This document shows, in pieces, positions 1-9,558 of a stretch of 64,000 nucleotides of DNA. Both the position numbers and the translations under genes were made by a program. The first letter of the stretch is position 1. Each line of letters starts with the position of its first letter. This DNA is from Canna indica. Lineage: Eukaryota > Streptophyta > Magnoliopsida > Zingiberales > Cannaceae. The notes under the pieces were generated by a model. It saw nothing but the letters and a program-made list of their open reading frames with translations. It did not search any database and was not told where the DNA came from. The DNA lies in NCBI GenBank assembly GCA_034359265.1, contig CP136893.1, positions 50,231,501-50,295,500 of the forward strand. Direction: 5' to 3'.

Positions 1-16
1 GAGTCCCGAGCGACTC
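1..16. repeat. Inverted repeat GAGTC/GACTC at the monomer start
   Basis: GAGTC (1-5) is the perfect reverse complement of GACTC (12-16), with a six-base loop between. With one unpaired base the stem extends to CTG before position 2 and CAG after position 16. Present in most copies; it is disturbed in copies with AA at 15-16 (near 4537, 5023 and 6967). It could be a small dyad binding site or chance. Confidence 0.55.
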
Positions 17-57
17 CAGAACTTTCACTGTGATGGGAGAAGTTGTTAATCGAGTTA

Positions 58-68
58 TTTTTTACAGA
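58..68 (+). other. T-run followed by ACAG in each monomer
   Basis: Six T (58-63) run straight into ACAGA. On the plus strand this looks like a polypyrimidine tract with an AG splice acceptor, repeated in nearly every monomer. From 44384 on, the monomer following each 161-bp unit has G67 changed to T (ACATA), which removes the AG. There is no sign of coding exons, so the resemblance is probably incidental. Confidence 0.3.
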
Positions 69-72
69 CTAA

Positions 73-86
73 TGCAAAGAATTGCA
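73..86. repeat. Hairpin TGCAA-AGAA-TTGCA within the monomer
   Basis: TGCAA (73-77) and TTGCA (82-86) form a perfect five-pair stem with a four-base loop. In copies with T87 the flanking A72 also pairs, giving six pairs. In the copies near 54818 and 58058, A72 is G and pairs with C87, again giving six pairs. Copies with G86 (GCGCG copies) or C82 weaken it. Confidence 0.55.
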
Positions 87-92
87 CGATTT

Positions 93-98
93 TTCGAA
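93..98. other. TTCGAA palindrome in each monomer
   Basis: A six-base palindrome sits just after the T-rich stretch in nearly every copy, so an enzyme cutting TTCGAA would release a monomer ladder. It is lost in copies where C95 is T (for example near 23583, 30064, 46257 and 55326) and in the clustered-change monomers at 26569-26730 and 36773-36934. Confidence 0.7.
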
Positions 99-113
99 TA
101 GAATCTTGAACGA

Positions 114-144
114 AGCCGACTGATTGAACTTCGGGGTATCGGCT
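114..144. repeat. Inverted repeat AGCCGA/TCGGCT within the monomer
   Basis: AGCCGA (114-119) and TCGGCT (139-144) are perfect reverse complements 19 bases apart. The right arm overlaps the only stretch resembling a CENP-B box (TTCG at 130-133, A at 138, GG at 141-142), which is a poor match. Variants at 117 and 119 in some copies, and at 141 in others, break the stem, so it is not strictly conserved. Confidence 0.45.
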
Positions 145-1620
145 CGAAACGCTCAGAAATTTGAGTCCCGAGCGACTCCAGAACTTTCACTGTGATGGGA
201 GAAGTTGTTAATCGAGTTATTTTTTACAGACTAATGCAAAGAATTGCACGATTTTTCGAATAGAATCTTGAACGAAGCCGTCTGATTGAACTTCGGGGTA
301 TCGGCTCGAAACGCCCAGAAATTTGAGTCCCGAGCGACTCCAGAACTTTCACTGTGATGGGAGAAGTTGTTAATCGAGTTATTTTTTACAGACTAATGCA
401 AAGAATTGCACGATTTTTCGAATAGAATCTTGAACGAAGCCGACTGATTGAACTTCGGGGTATCGGCTCGAAACGTCCAGAAATTTGAGTCCCGAGCGAC
501 TCCAGAACGTTCACTGTGATGGGAGAAGTTGTTAATCGAGTTATTTTTTACAGACTAATGCAAAGAATTGCACGATTTTTCGAATAGAATCTTGAACGAA
601 GCCGACTGATTGAACTTCGGGGTATCGGCTCGAAACGCCCAGAAATCTGAGTCCCGAGCGACTCCAGAACTTTCACTGTGATGGGAGAAGTTGTTAATCG
701 AGTTATTTTTTACAGACTAATGCAAAGAATTGCATGATTTTTCGAATAGAATCTTGAACGAAGCCGACTGATTGAACTTCGGGGTATCGGCTCGAAACGC
801 CCAGAAATCTGAGTCACGAGCGACTCCAGAACATTCACTGTGATGGGAGAAGTTGTTAATCGAGTTATTTTTTACAGACTAATGCAAAGAATTGCACGAT
901 TTTTCGAATAGAATCTTGAACGAAGCCGACTGATTGAACTTCAGTGTATCGGCTCGAAACGCCCAGAAATTTGAGTCCCGAGCGACTCCAGAACGTTCAC
1001 TGTGATGGGAGAAGTTGTTAATCGAGTTATTTTTTACAGACTAATGCAAAGAATTGCACGATTTTTCGAATAGAATCTTAAACAAAGCCGACTGATTGAA
1101 CTTCGGGGTATCGGCTAGAAAAGCCCAGCAATCTGAGTCCCGAGCGACTCCAGAACTTTCACTGTGATGGGAGAAGTTGTTAATCGAGTTATTTTTTACA
1201 GACTAATGCAAAGAATTGCACGATTTTTCGAATAGAATCTTGAACGAAGCCGACTGATTGAACTTCGGGGTATCGGCTCGAAACGCTCAGAAATTTGAGT
1301 CCCGAGCGACTCCAGAACTTTCACTGTGATGGGAGAAGTTGTTAATCGAGTTATTTTTTACAGACTAATGCAAAGAATTGCACGATTTTTCGAATAGAAT
1401 CTTAAACAAAGCCGACTGATTGAACTTCGGGGTATCGGCTAGAAAAGCCCAGCAATCTGAGTCCCGAGCGACTCCAGAACTTTCACTGTGATGGGAGAAG
1501 TTGTTAATCGAGTTATTTTTTACAGACTAATGCAAAGAATTGCACGATTTTTCGAATAGAATCTTGAACGAAGCCGACTGATTGAACTTCGGGGTATCGG
1601 CTCGAAACGCCCAGAAATTT

Positions 1621-3240
1621 GAGTCCCGAGCGACTCCAGAACTTTCACTGTGATGGGAGAAGTTGTTAATCGAGTTATTTTTTACAGACTAATGCAAAGA
1701 ATTGCACGATTTTTCGAATAGAATCTTGAACGAAGCCGACTGATTGAACTTCGGGGTATCGGCTCGAAACGCTCAGAAATTTGAGTCCCGAGCGACTCCA
1801 GAACTTTCACTGTGATGGGAGAAGTTGTTAATCGAGTTATTTTTTACAGACTAATGCAAAGAATTGCACGATTTTTCGAATAGAATCTTGAACGAAGCCG
1901 TCTGATTGAACTTCGGGGTATCGGCTCGAAACGCCCAGAAATTTGAGTCCCGAGCGACTCCAGAACTTTCACTGTGATGGGAGAAGTTGTTAATCGAGTT
2001 ATTTTTTACAGACTAATGCAAAGAATTGCACGATTTTTCGAATAGAATCTTGAACGAAGCCGACTGATTGAACTTCGGGGTATCGGCTCGAAACGTCCAG
2101 AAATTTGAGTCCCGAGCGACTCCAGAACGTTCACTGTGATGGGAGAAGTTGTTAATCGAGTTATTTTTTACAGACTAATGCAAAGAATTGCACGATTTTT
2201 CGAATAGAATCTTGAACGAAGCCGACTGATTGAACTTCGGGGTATCGGCTCGAAACGCCCAGAAATCTGAGTCCCGAGCGACTCCAGAACTTTCACTGTG
2301 ATGGGAGAAGTTGTTAATCGAGTTATTTTTTACAGACTAATGCAAAGAATTGCATGATTTTTCGAATAGAATCTTGAACGAAGCCGACTGATTGAACTTC
2401 GGGGTATCGGCTCGAAACGCCCAGAAATCTGAGTCACGAGCGACTCCAGAACATTCACTGTGATGGGAGAAGTTGTTAATCGAGTTATTTTTTACAGACT
2501 AATGCAAAGAATTGCACGATTTTTCGAATAGAATCTTGAACGAAGCCGACTGATTGAACTTCAGTGTATCGGCTCGAAACGCCCAGAAATTTGAGTCCCG
2601 AGCGACTCCAGAACGTTCACTGTGATGGGAGAAGTTGTTAATCGAGTTATTTTTTACAGACTAATGCAAAGAATTGCACGATTTTTCGAATAGAATCTTA
2701 AACAAAGCCGACTGATTGAACTTCGGGGTATCGGCTAGAAAAGCCCAGCAATCTGAGTCCCGAGCGACTCCAGAACTTTCACTGTGATGGGAGAAGTTGT
2801 TAATCGAGTTATTTTTTACAGACTAATGCAAAGAATTGCACGATTTTTCGAATAGAATCTTGAACGAAGCCGACTGATTGAACTTCGGGGTATCGGCTCG
2901 AAACGCTCAGAAATTTGAGTCCCGAGCGACTCCAGAACTTTCACTGTGATGGGAGAAGTTGTTAATCGAGTTATTTTTTACAGACTAATGCAAAGGATTG
3001 CACGATTTTTCGAATAGAATCTTAAACAAAGCCGACTGATTGAACTTCGGGGTATCGGCTAGAAAAGCCCAGCAATCTGAGTCCCGAGCGACTCCAGAAC
3101 TTTCACTGTGATGGGAGAAGTTGTTAATCGAGTTATTTTTTACAGACTAATGCAAAGAATTGCACGATTTTTCGAATAGAATCTTGAACGAAGCCGACTG
3201 ATTGAACTTCGGGGTGTCGGCTCGAAACGCTCAGAAATTT
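1621..3240. repeat. 10-mer HOR (1620 bp), copy 2
   Basis: Line-by-line comparison with 1-1620 shows three substitutions: 2996 (A to G), 3216 (A to G) and 3231 (C to T). The last two lie in the tenth monomer, which already carries the markers of the next HOR (GGGGTGTC, CTCAG end). The copy therefore grades into the block that starts at 3079. Confidence 0.9.
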
Positions 3241-4860
3241 GAGTCCCGAGCGACTCCAGAACTTTCACTGTGATGGGAGAAGTTGTTAATCGAGTTATTT
3301 TTTACAGACTAATGCAAAGAATTGCACGATTTTTCGAATAGAATCTTGAACGAAGCCGACTGATTGAACTTCGGGGTATCGGCTTGAAACGCCCAGAAAT
3401 CTGAGTCCCGAGCGACTCCAGAACTTTCACTGTGATGGGAGAAGTTGTTAATCGAGTTATTTTTTACAGACTAATGCAAAGAATTGCATGATTTTTCGAA
3501 TAGAATCTTGAACGAAGCCGGCTGATTGAACTTCGGGGTATCGGCTCGAAACGCCCAGAAATCTGAGTCACGAGTGACTCCAGAACATTCACTGTGATGG
3601 GAGAAGTTGTTAATCGAGTTATTTTTTACAGACTAATGCAAAGAATTGCACGATTTTTCGAATAGAATCTTGAACGAAGCCGACTGATTGAACTTTAGTG
3701 TATCGGCTCGAAACGCCCAGAAATTTGAGTCCCGAGCGACTCCAGAACGTTCACTGTGATGGGAGAAGTTGTTAATCGAGTTATTTTTTACAGACTAATG
3801 CAAAGAATTGCACGATTTTTCGAATAGAATCTTGAACGAAGCCGACTGATTGAACTTCGGGGTATCGGCTCGAAACGTCCAGAAATTTGAGTCCCGAGCG
3901 ACTCCAGAACGTTCACTGTGATGGGAGAAGTTGTTAATCGAGTTATTTTTTACAGACTAATGCAAAGAATTGCACGATTTTTCGAATAGAATCTTGAACG
4001 AAGCCGACTGATTGAACTTCGGGGTATCGGCTCGAAACGCCCAGAAATCTGAGTCCCGAGCGACTCCAGAACTTTCACTGTGATGGGAGAAGTTGTTAAT
4101 CGAGTTATTTTTTACAGACTAATGCAAAGAATTGCATGATTTTTCGAATAGAATCTTGAACGAAGCCGACTGATTGAACTTCGGGGTATCGGCTCGAAAC
4201 GCCCAGAAATCTGAGTCACGAGCGACTCCAGAACATTCACTGTGATGGGAGAAGTTGTTAATCGAGTTATTTTTTACAGACTAATGCAAAGAATTGCACG
4301 ATTTTTCGAATAGAATCTTGAACGAAGCCGACTGATTGAACTTCAGTGTATCGGCTCGAAACGCCCAGAAATTTGAGTCCCGAGCGACTCCAGAACGTTC
4401 ACTGTGATGGGAGAAGTTGTTAATCGAGTTATTTTTTACAGACTAATGCAAAGAATTGCACGATTTTTCGAATAGAATCTTAAACAAAGCCGACTGATTG
4501 AACTTCGGGGTATCGGCTAGAAAAGCCCAGCAATCTGAGTCCCGAGCGACAACAGAACTTTCACTGTGATGGGAGAAGTTGTTAATCGAGTTATTTTTTA
4601 CAGACTAATGCAAAGAATTGCACGATTTTTCGAATAGAATCTTGAACGAAGCCGACTGATTGAACTTCGGGGTATCGGCTCGAAACGCTCAGAAATTTGA
4701 GTCCCGAGCGACTCCAGAACTTTCACTGTGATGGGAGAAGTTGTTAATCGAGTTATTTTTTACAGACTAATGCAAAGGATTGCACGATTTTTCGAATAGA
4801 ATCTTAAACAAAGCCGACTGATTGAACTTCGGGGTATCGGCTAGAAAAGCCCAGCAATCT
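3079..4860. repeat. 11-monomer block (1782 bp), copy 1 of the 15-mer-spaced HOR
   Basis: Eleven monomers with private markers: G138 (GGGGTGTC) in the first; CTTGAAAC in the second; T87 with G119 in the third; GTCACGAGTGAC with TTTAGTG in the fourth; CGACAACAG in the tenth (4537); AAAGG at position 80 in the eleventh. The same order recurs at 5509-7290, 2430 bp (15 monomers) away. Confidence 0.88.
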
Positions 4861-5508
4861 GAGTCCCGAGCGACTCCAGAACTTTCACTGTGATGGGAGA
4901 AGTTGTTAATCGAGTTATTTTTTACAGACTAATGCAAAGAATTGCACGATTTTTCGAATAGAATCTTAAACAAAGCCGACTGATTGAACTTCGGGGTATC
5001 GGCTAGAAAAGCCCAGCAATCTGAGTCCCGAGCGACAACAGAACTTTCACTGTGATGGGAGAAGTTGTTAATCGAGTTATTTTTTACAGACTAATGCAAA
5101 GAATTGCACGATTTTTCGAATAGAATCTTGAACGAAGCCGACTGATTGAACTTCGGGGTATCGGCTCGAAACGCTCAGAAATTTGAGTCCCGAGCGACTC
5201 CAGAACTTTCACTGTGATGGGAGAAGTTGTTAATCGAGTTATTTTTTACAGACTAATGCAAAGGATTGCACGATTTTTCGAATAGAATCTTAAACAAAGC
5301 CGACTGATTGAACTTCGGGGTATCGGCTAGAAAAGCCCAGCAATCTGAGTCCCGAGCGACTCCAGAACTTTCACTGTGATGGGAGAAGTTGTTAATCGAG
5401 TTATTTTTTACAGACTAATGCAAAGAATTGCACGATTTTTCGAATAGAATCTTGAACGAAGCCGACTGATTGAACTTCGGGGTATCGGCTTGAAACGCCC
5501 AGAAATTT
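4861..5508. repeat. Trimer duplication (486 bp) plus a junction monomer
   Basis: 4861-5346 repeats the preceding three monomers (4375-4860): an AAACAAAG type, the CGACAACAG type and the AAAGG type. One difference was noticed, at position 23 of the first monomer. One junction monomer follows (5347-5508; CTTGAAAC with T161). These four monomers turn the 11-monomer block into a 15-monomer spacing. Confidence 0.85.
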
Positions 5509-7290
5509 GAGTCCCGAGCGACTCCAGAACTTTCACTGTGATGGGAGAAGTTGTTAATCGAGTTATTTTTTACAGACTAATGCAAAGAATTGCACGATTT
5601 TTCGAATAGAATCTTGAACGAAGCCGACTGATTGAACTTCGGGGTGTCGGCTCGAAACGCTCAGAAATTTGAGTCCCGAGCGACTCCAGAACTTTCACTG
5701 TGATGGGAGAAGTTGTTAATCGAGTTATTTTTTACAGACTAATGCAAAGAATTGCACGATTTTTCGAATAGAATCTTGAACGAAGCCGACTGATTGAACT
5801 TCGGGGTATCGGCTTGAAACGCCCAGAAATCTGAGTCCCGAGCGACTCCAGAACTTTCACTGTGATGGGAGAAGTTGTTAATCGAGTTATTTTTTACAGA
5901 CTAATGCAAAGAATTGCATGATTTTTCGAATAGAATCTTGAACGAAGCCGGCTGATTGAACTTCGGGGTATCGGCTCGAAACGCCCAGAAATCTGAGTCA
6001 CGAGTGACTCCAGAACATTCACTGTGATGGGAGAAGTTGTTAATCGAGTTATTTTTTACAGACTAATGCAAAGAATTGCACGATTTTTCGAATAGAATCT
6101 TGAACGAAGCCGACTGATTGAACTTTAGTGTATCGGCTCGAAACGCCCAGAAATTTGAGTCCCGAGCGACTCCAGAACGTTCACTGTGATGGGAGAAGTT
6201 GTTAATCGAGTTATTTTTTACAGACTAATGCAAAGAATTGCACGATTTTTCGAATAGAATCTTGAACGAAGCCGACTGATTGAACTTCGGGGTATCGGCT
6301 CGAAACGTCCAGAAATTTGAGTCCCGAGCGACTCCAGAACGTTCACTGTGATGGGAGAAGTTGTTAATCGAGTTATTTTTTACAGACTAATGCAAAGAAT
6401 TGCACGATTTTTCGAATAGAATCTTGAACGAAGCCGACTGATTGAACTTCGGGGTATCGGCTCGAAACGCCCAGAAATCTGAGTCCCGAGCGACTCCAGA
6501 ACTTTCACTGTGATGGGAGAAGTTGTTAATCGAGTTATTTTTTACAGACTAATGCAAAGAATTGCATGATTTTTCGAATAGAATCTTGAACGAAGCCGAC
6601 TGATTGAACTTCGGGGTATCGGCTCGAAACGCCCAGAAATCTGAGTCACGAGCGACTCCAGAACATTCACTGTGATGGGAGAAGTTGTTAATCGAGTTAT
6701 TTTTTACAGACTAATGCAAAGAATTGCACGATTTTTCGAATAGAATCTTGAACGAAGCCGACTGATTGAACTTCAGTGTATCGGCTCGAAACGCCCAGAA
6801 ATTTGAGTCCCGAGCGACTCCAGAACGTTCACTGTGATGGGAGAAGTTGTTAATCGAGTTATTTTTTACAGACTAATGCAAAGAATTGCACGATTTTTCG
6901 AATAGAATCTTAAACAAAGCCGACTGATTGAACTTCGGGGTATCGGCTAGAAAAGCCCAGCAATCTGAGTCCCGAGCGACAACAGAACTTTCACTGTGAT
7001 GGGAGAAGTTGTTAATCGAGTTATTTTTTACAGACTAATGCAAAGAATTGCACGATTTTTCGAATAGAATCTTGAACGAAGCCGACTGATTGAACTTCGG
7101 GGTATCGGCTCGAAACGCTCAGAAATTTGAGTCCCGAGCGACTCCAGAACTTTCACTGTGATGGGAGAAGTTGTTAATCGAGTTATTTTTTACAGACTAA
7201 TGCAAAGGATTGCACGATTTTTCGAATAGAATCTTAAACAAAGCCGACTGATTGAACTTCGGGGTATCGGCTAGAAAAGCCCAGCAATCT
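5509..7290. repeat. 11-monomer block (1782 bp), copy 2
   Basis: Repeats 3079-4860 with all private markers in the same order, including GTCACGAGTGAC/TTTAGTG and CGACAACAG (near 6967). After 7290 the order restarts directly at the G138 monomer, without the extra four monomers found after copy 1. Confidence 0.88.
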
Positions 7291-8586
7291 GAGTCCCGAG
7301 CGACTCCAGAACTTTCACTGTGATGGGAGAAGTTGTTAATCGAGTTATTTTTTACAGACTAATGCAAAGAATTGCACGATTTTTCGAATAGAATCTTGAA
7401 CGAAGCCGACTGATTGAACTTCGGGGTGTCGGCTCGAAACGCTCAGAAATTTGAGTCCCGAGCGACTCCAGAACTTTCACTGTGATGGGAGAAGTTGTTA
7501 ATCGAGTTATTTTTTACAGACTAATGCAAAGAATTGCACGATTTTTCGAATAGAATCTTGAACGAAGCCGACTGATTGAACTTCGGGGTATCGGCTTGAA
7601 ACGCCCAGAAATCTGAGTCCCGAGCGACTCCAGAACTTTCACTGTGATGGGAGAAGTTGTTAATCGAGTTATTTTTTACAGACTAATGCAAAGAATTGCA
7701 TGATTTTTCGAATAGAATCTTGAACGAAGCCGGCTGATTGAACTTCGGGGTATCGGCTCGAAACGCCCAGAAATCTGAGTCACGAGTGACTCCAGAACAT
7801 TCACTGTGATGGGAGAAGTTGTTAATCGAGTTATTTTTTACAGACTAATGCAAAGAATTGCACGATTTTTCGAATAGAATCTTGAACGAAGCCGACTGAT
7901 TGAACTTTAGTGTATCGGCTCGAAACGCCCAGAAATTTGAGTCCCGAGCGACTCCAGAACGTTCACTGTGATGGGAGAAGTTGTTAATCGAGTTATTTTT
8001 TACAGACTAATGCAAAGAATTGCACGATTTTTCGAATAGAATCTTAAACAAAGCCGACTGATTGAACTTCGGGGTATCGGCTAGAAAAGCCCAGCAATCT
8101 GAGTCCCGAGCGACTCCAGAACTTTCACTGTGATGGGAGAAGTTGTTAATCGAGTTATTTTTTACAGACTAATGCAAAGAATTGCATGATTTTTCGAATA
8201 GAATCTTGAACGAAGCCGGCTGATTGAACTTCGGGGTATCGGCTCGAAACGCCCAGAAATCTGAGTCACGAGCGACTCCAGAACATTCACTGTGATGGGA
8301 GAAGTTGTTAATCGAGTTATTTTTTACAGACTAATGCAAAGAATTGCACGATTTTTCGAATAGAATCTTGAACGAAGCCGACTGATTGAACTTTAGTGTA
8401 TCGGCTCGAAACGCCCAGAAATTTGAGTCCCGAGCGACTCCAGAACGTTCACTGTGATGGGAGAAGTTGTTAATCGAGTTATTTTTTACAGACTAATGCA
8501 AAGAATTGCACGATTTTTCGAATAGAATCTTAAACAAAGCCGACTGATTGAACTTCGGGGTATCGGCTAGAAAAGCCCAGCAATTT
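7291..8586. repeat. Truncated third block copy and trimer duplication
   Basis: 7291-7938 repeats the first four monomers of the block (G138; CTTGAAAC; T87/G119; GTCACGAGTGAC/TTTAGTG). An AAACAAAG monomer follows (7939-8100). The last three monomers (7615-8100) are then duplicated at 8101-8586, where the GTCAC copy has CGAGCGAC instead of CGAGTGAC. Two local events, a truncation and a 486-bp duplication, can be read here. Confidence 0.82.
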
Positions 8587-9558
8587 GAGTCCCGAGCGAC
8601 TCCAGAACTTTCACTGTGATGGGAGAAGTTGTTAATCGAGTTATTTTTTACAGACTAATGCAAAGAATTGCACGATTTTTCGAATAGAATCTTGAACGAA
8701 GCCGTCTGATTGAACTTCGGGGTATCGGCTCGAAACGCCCAGAAATTTGAGTCCCGAGCGACTCCAGAACTTTCACTGTGATGGGAGAAGTTGTTAATCG
8801 AGTTATTTTTTACAGACTAATGCAAAGAATTGCACGATTTTTCGAATAGAATCTTGAACGAAGCCGACTGATTGAACTTCGGGGTATCGGCTCGAAACGT
8901 CCAGAAATTTGAGTCCCGAGCGACTCCAGAACGTTCACTGTGATGGGAGAAGTTGTTAATCGAGTTATTTTTTACAGACTAATGCAAAGAATTGCACGAT
9001 TTTTCGAATAGAATCTTGAACGAAGCCGACTGATTGAACTTCGGGGTATCGGCTCGAAACGCCCAGAAATCTGAGTCCCGAGCGACTCCAGAACTTTCAC
9101 TGTGATGGGAGAAGTTGTTAATCGAGTTATTTTTTACAGACTAATGCAAAGAATTGCATGATTTTTCGAATAGAATCTTGAACGAAGCCGACTGATTGAA
9201 CTTCGGGGTATCGGCTCGAAACGCCCAGAAATCTGAGTCACGAGCGACTCCAGAACATTCACTGTGATGGGAGAAGTTGTTAATCGAGTTATTTTTTACA
9301 GACTAATGCAAAGAATTGCACGATTTTTCGAATAGAATCTTGAACGAAGCCGACTGATTGAACTTCAGTGTATCGGCTCGAAACGCCCAGAAATTTGAGT
9401 CCCGAGCGACTCCAGAACGTTCACTGTGATGGGAGAAGTTGTTAATCGAGTTATTTTTTACAGACTAATGCAAAGAATTGCACGATTTTTCGAATAGAAT
9501 CTTAAACAAAGCCGACTGATTGAACTTCGGGGTATCGGCTAGAAAAGCCCAGCAATCT
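8587..9558. repeat. Six-monomer segment of the first 10-mer HOR reappears
   Basis: Six monomers (972 bp) reproduce 163-1134 in type and order: T119; GTCCAG end; G23; T87; GTCAC/A23/TTCAGTG; AAACAAAG with CTAGAAAAG end. T119 (CCGTCTG) occurs only at monomers starting 163, 1783, 8587 and 63495, so it is a strong marker of shared descent. Confidence 0.85.

Larger units (their letters stand above)
1..162 (+). repeat. Reference satellite monomer (monomer 1)
   Basis: This copy sets the numbering used in all other entries. It is about 43% GC by hand count, with GC-rich ends (1-20 and 111-160) and an AT-rich middle (45-110) that contains a six-T run. Most variation lies at 6-23 and 105-161. Position 23 is T, G or A in different copies; 87 is C or T; 108 and 112 are G or A together; 117, 119 and 120 vary; 133 and 135 are GG or A..T; 145, 150 and 157 change together; 152/153 gives CC, TC, CT or CA; 161 is T or C. 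Positions 24-81 are nearly constant across the window. The length is divisible by three, so any open frame stays in phase from copy to copy. Confidence 0.95.
1..1620. repeat. 10-mer HOR (1620 bp), copy 1
   Basis: Ten monomers of distinct types in fixed order. Marker states are: CTCAG end (1); T119 (2); GTCCAG end (3); G23 (4); T87 (5); GTCAC start with A23 and TTCAGTG (6); G23 with AAACAAAG and CTAGAAAAG end (7); CTCAG end (8); AAACAAAG type with T23 (9); plain CCCAG with T161 (10). The same order restarts at 1621. The left edge is set by the window, so the true HOR boundary may lie elsewhere. Confidence 0.9.

Noticed and set aside
71..81. Octamer-like transcription factor site (ATGCAAAG)
   Set aside because: It differs by one base from ATGCAAAT, and a near match of this length is expected by chance; there is no promoter context.
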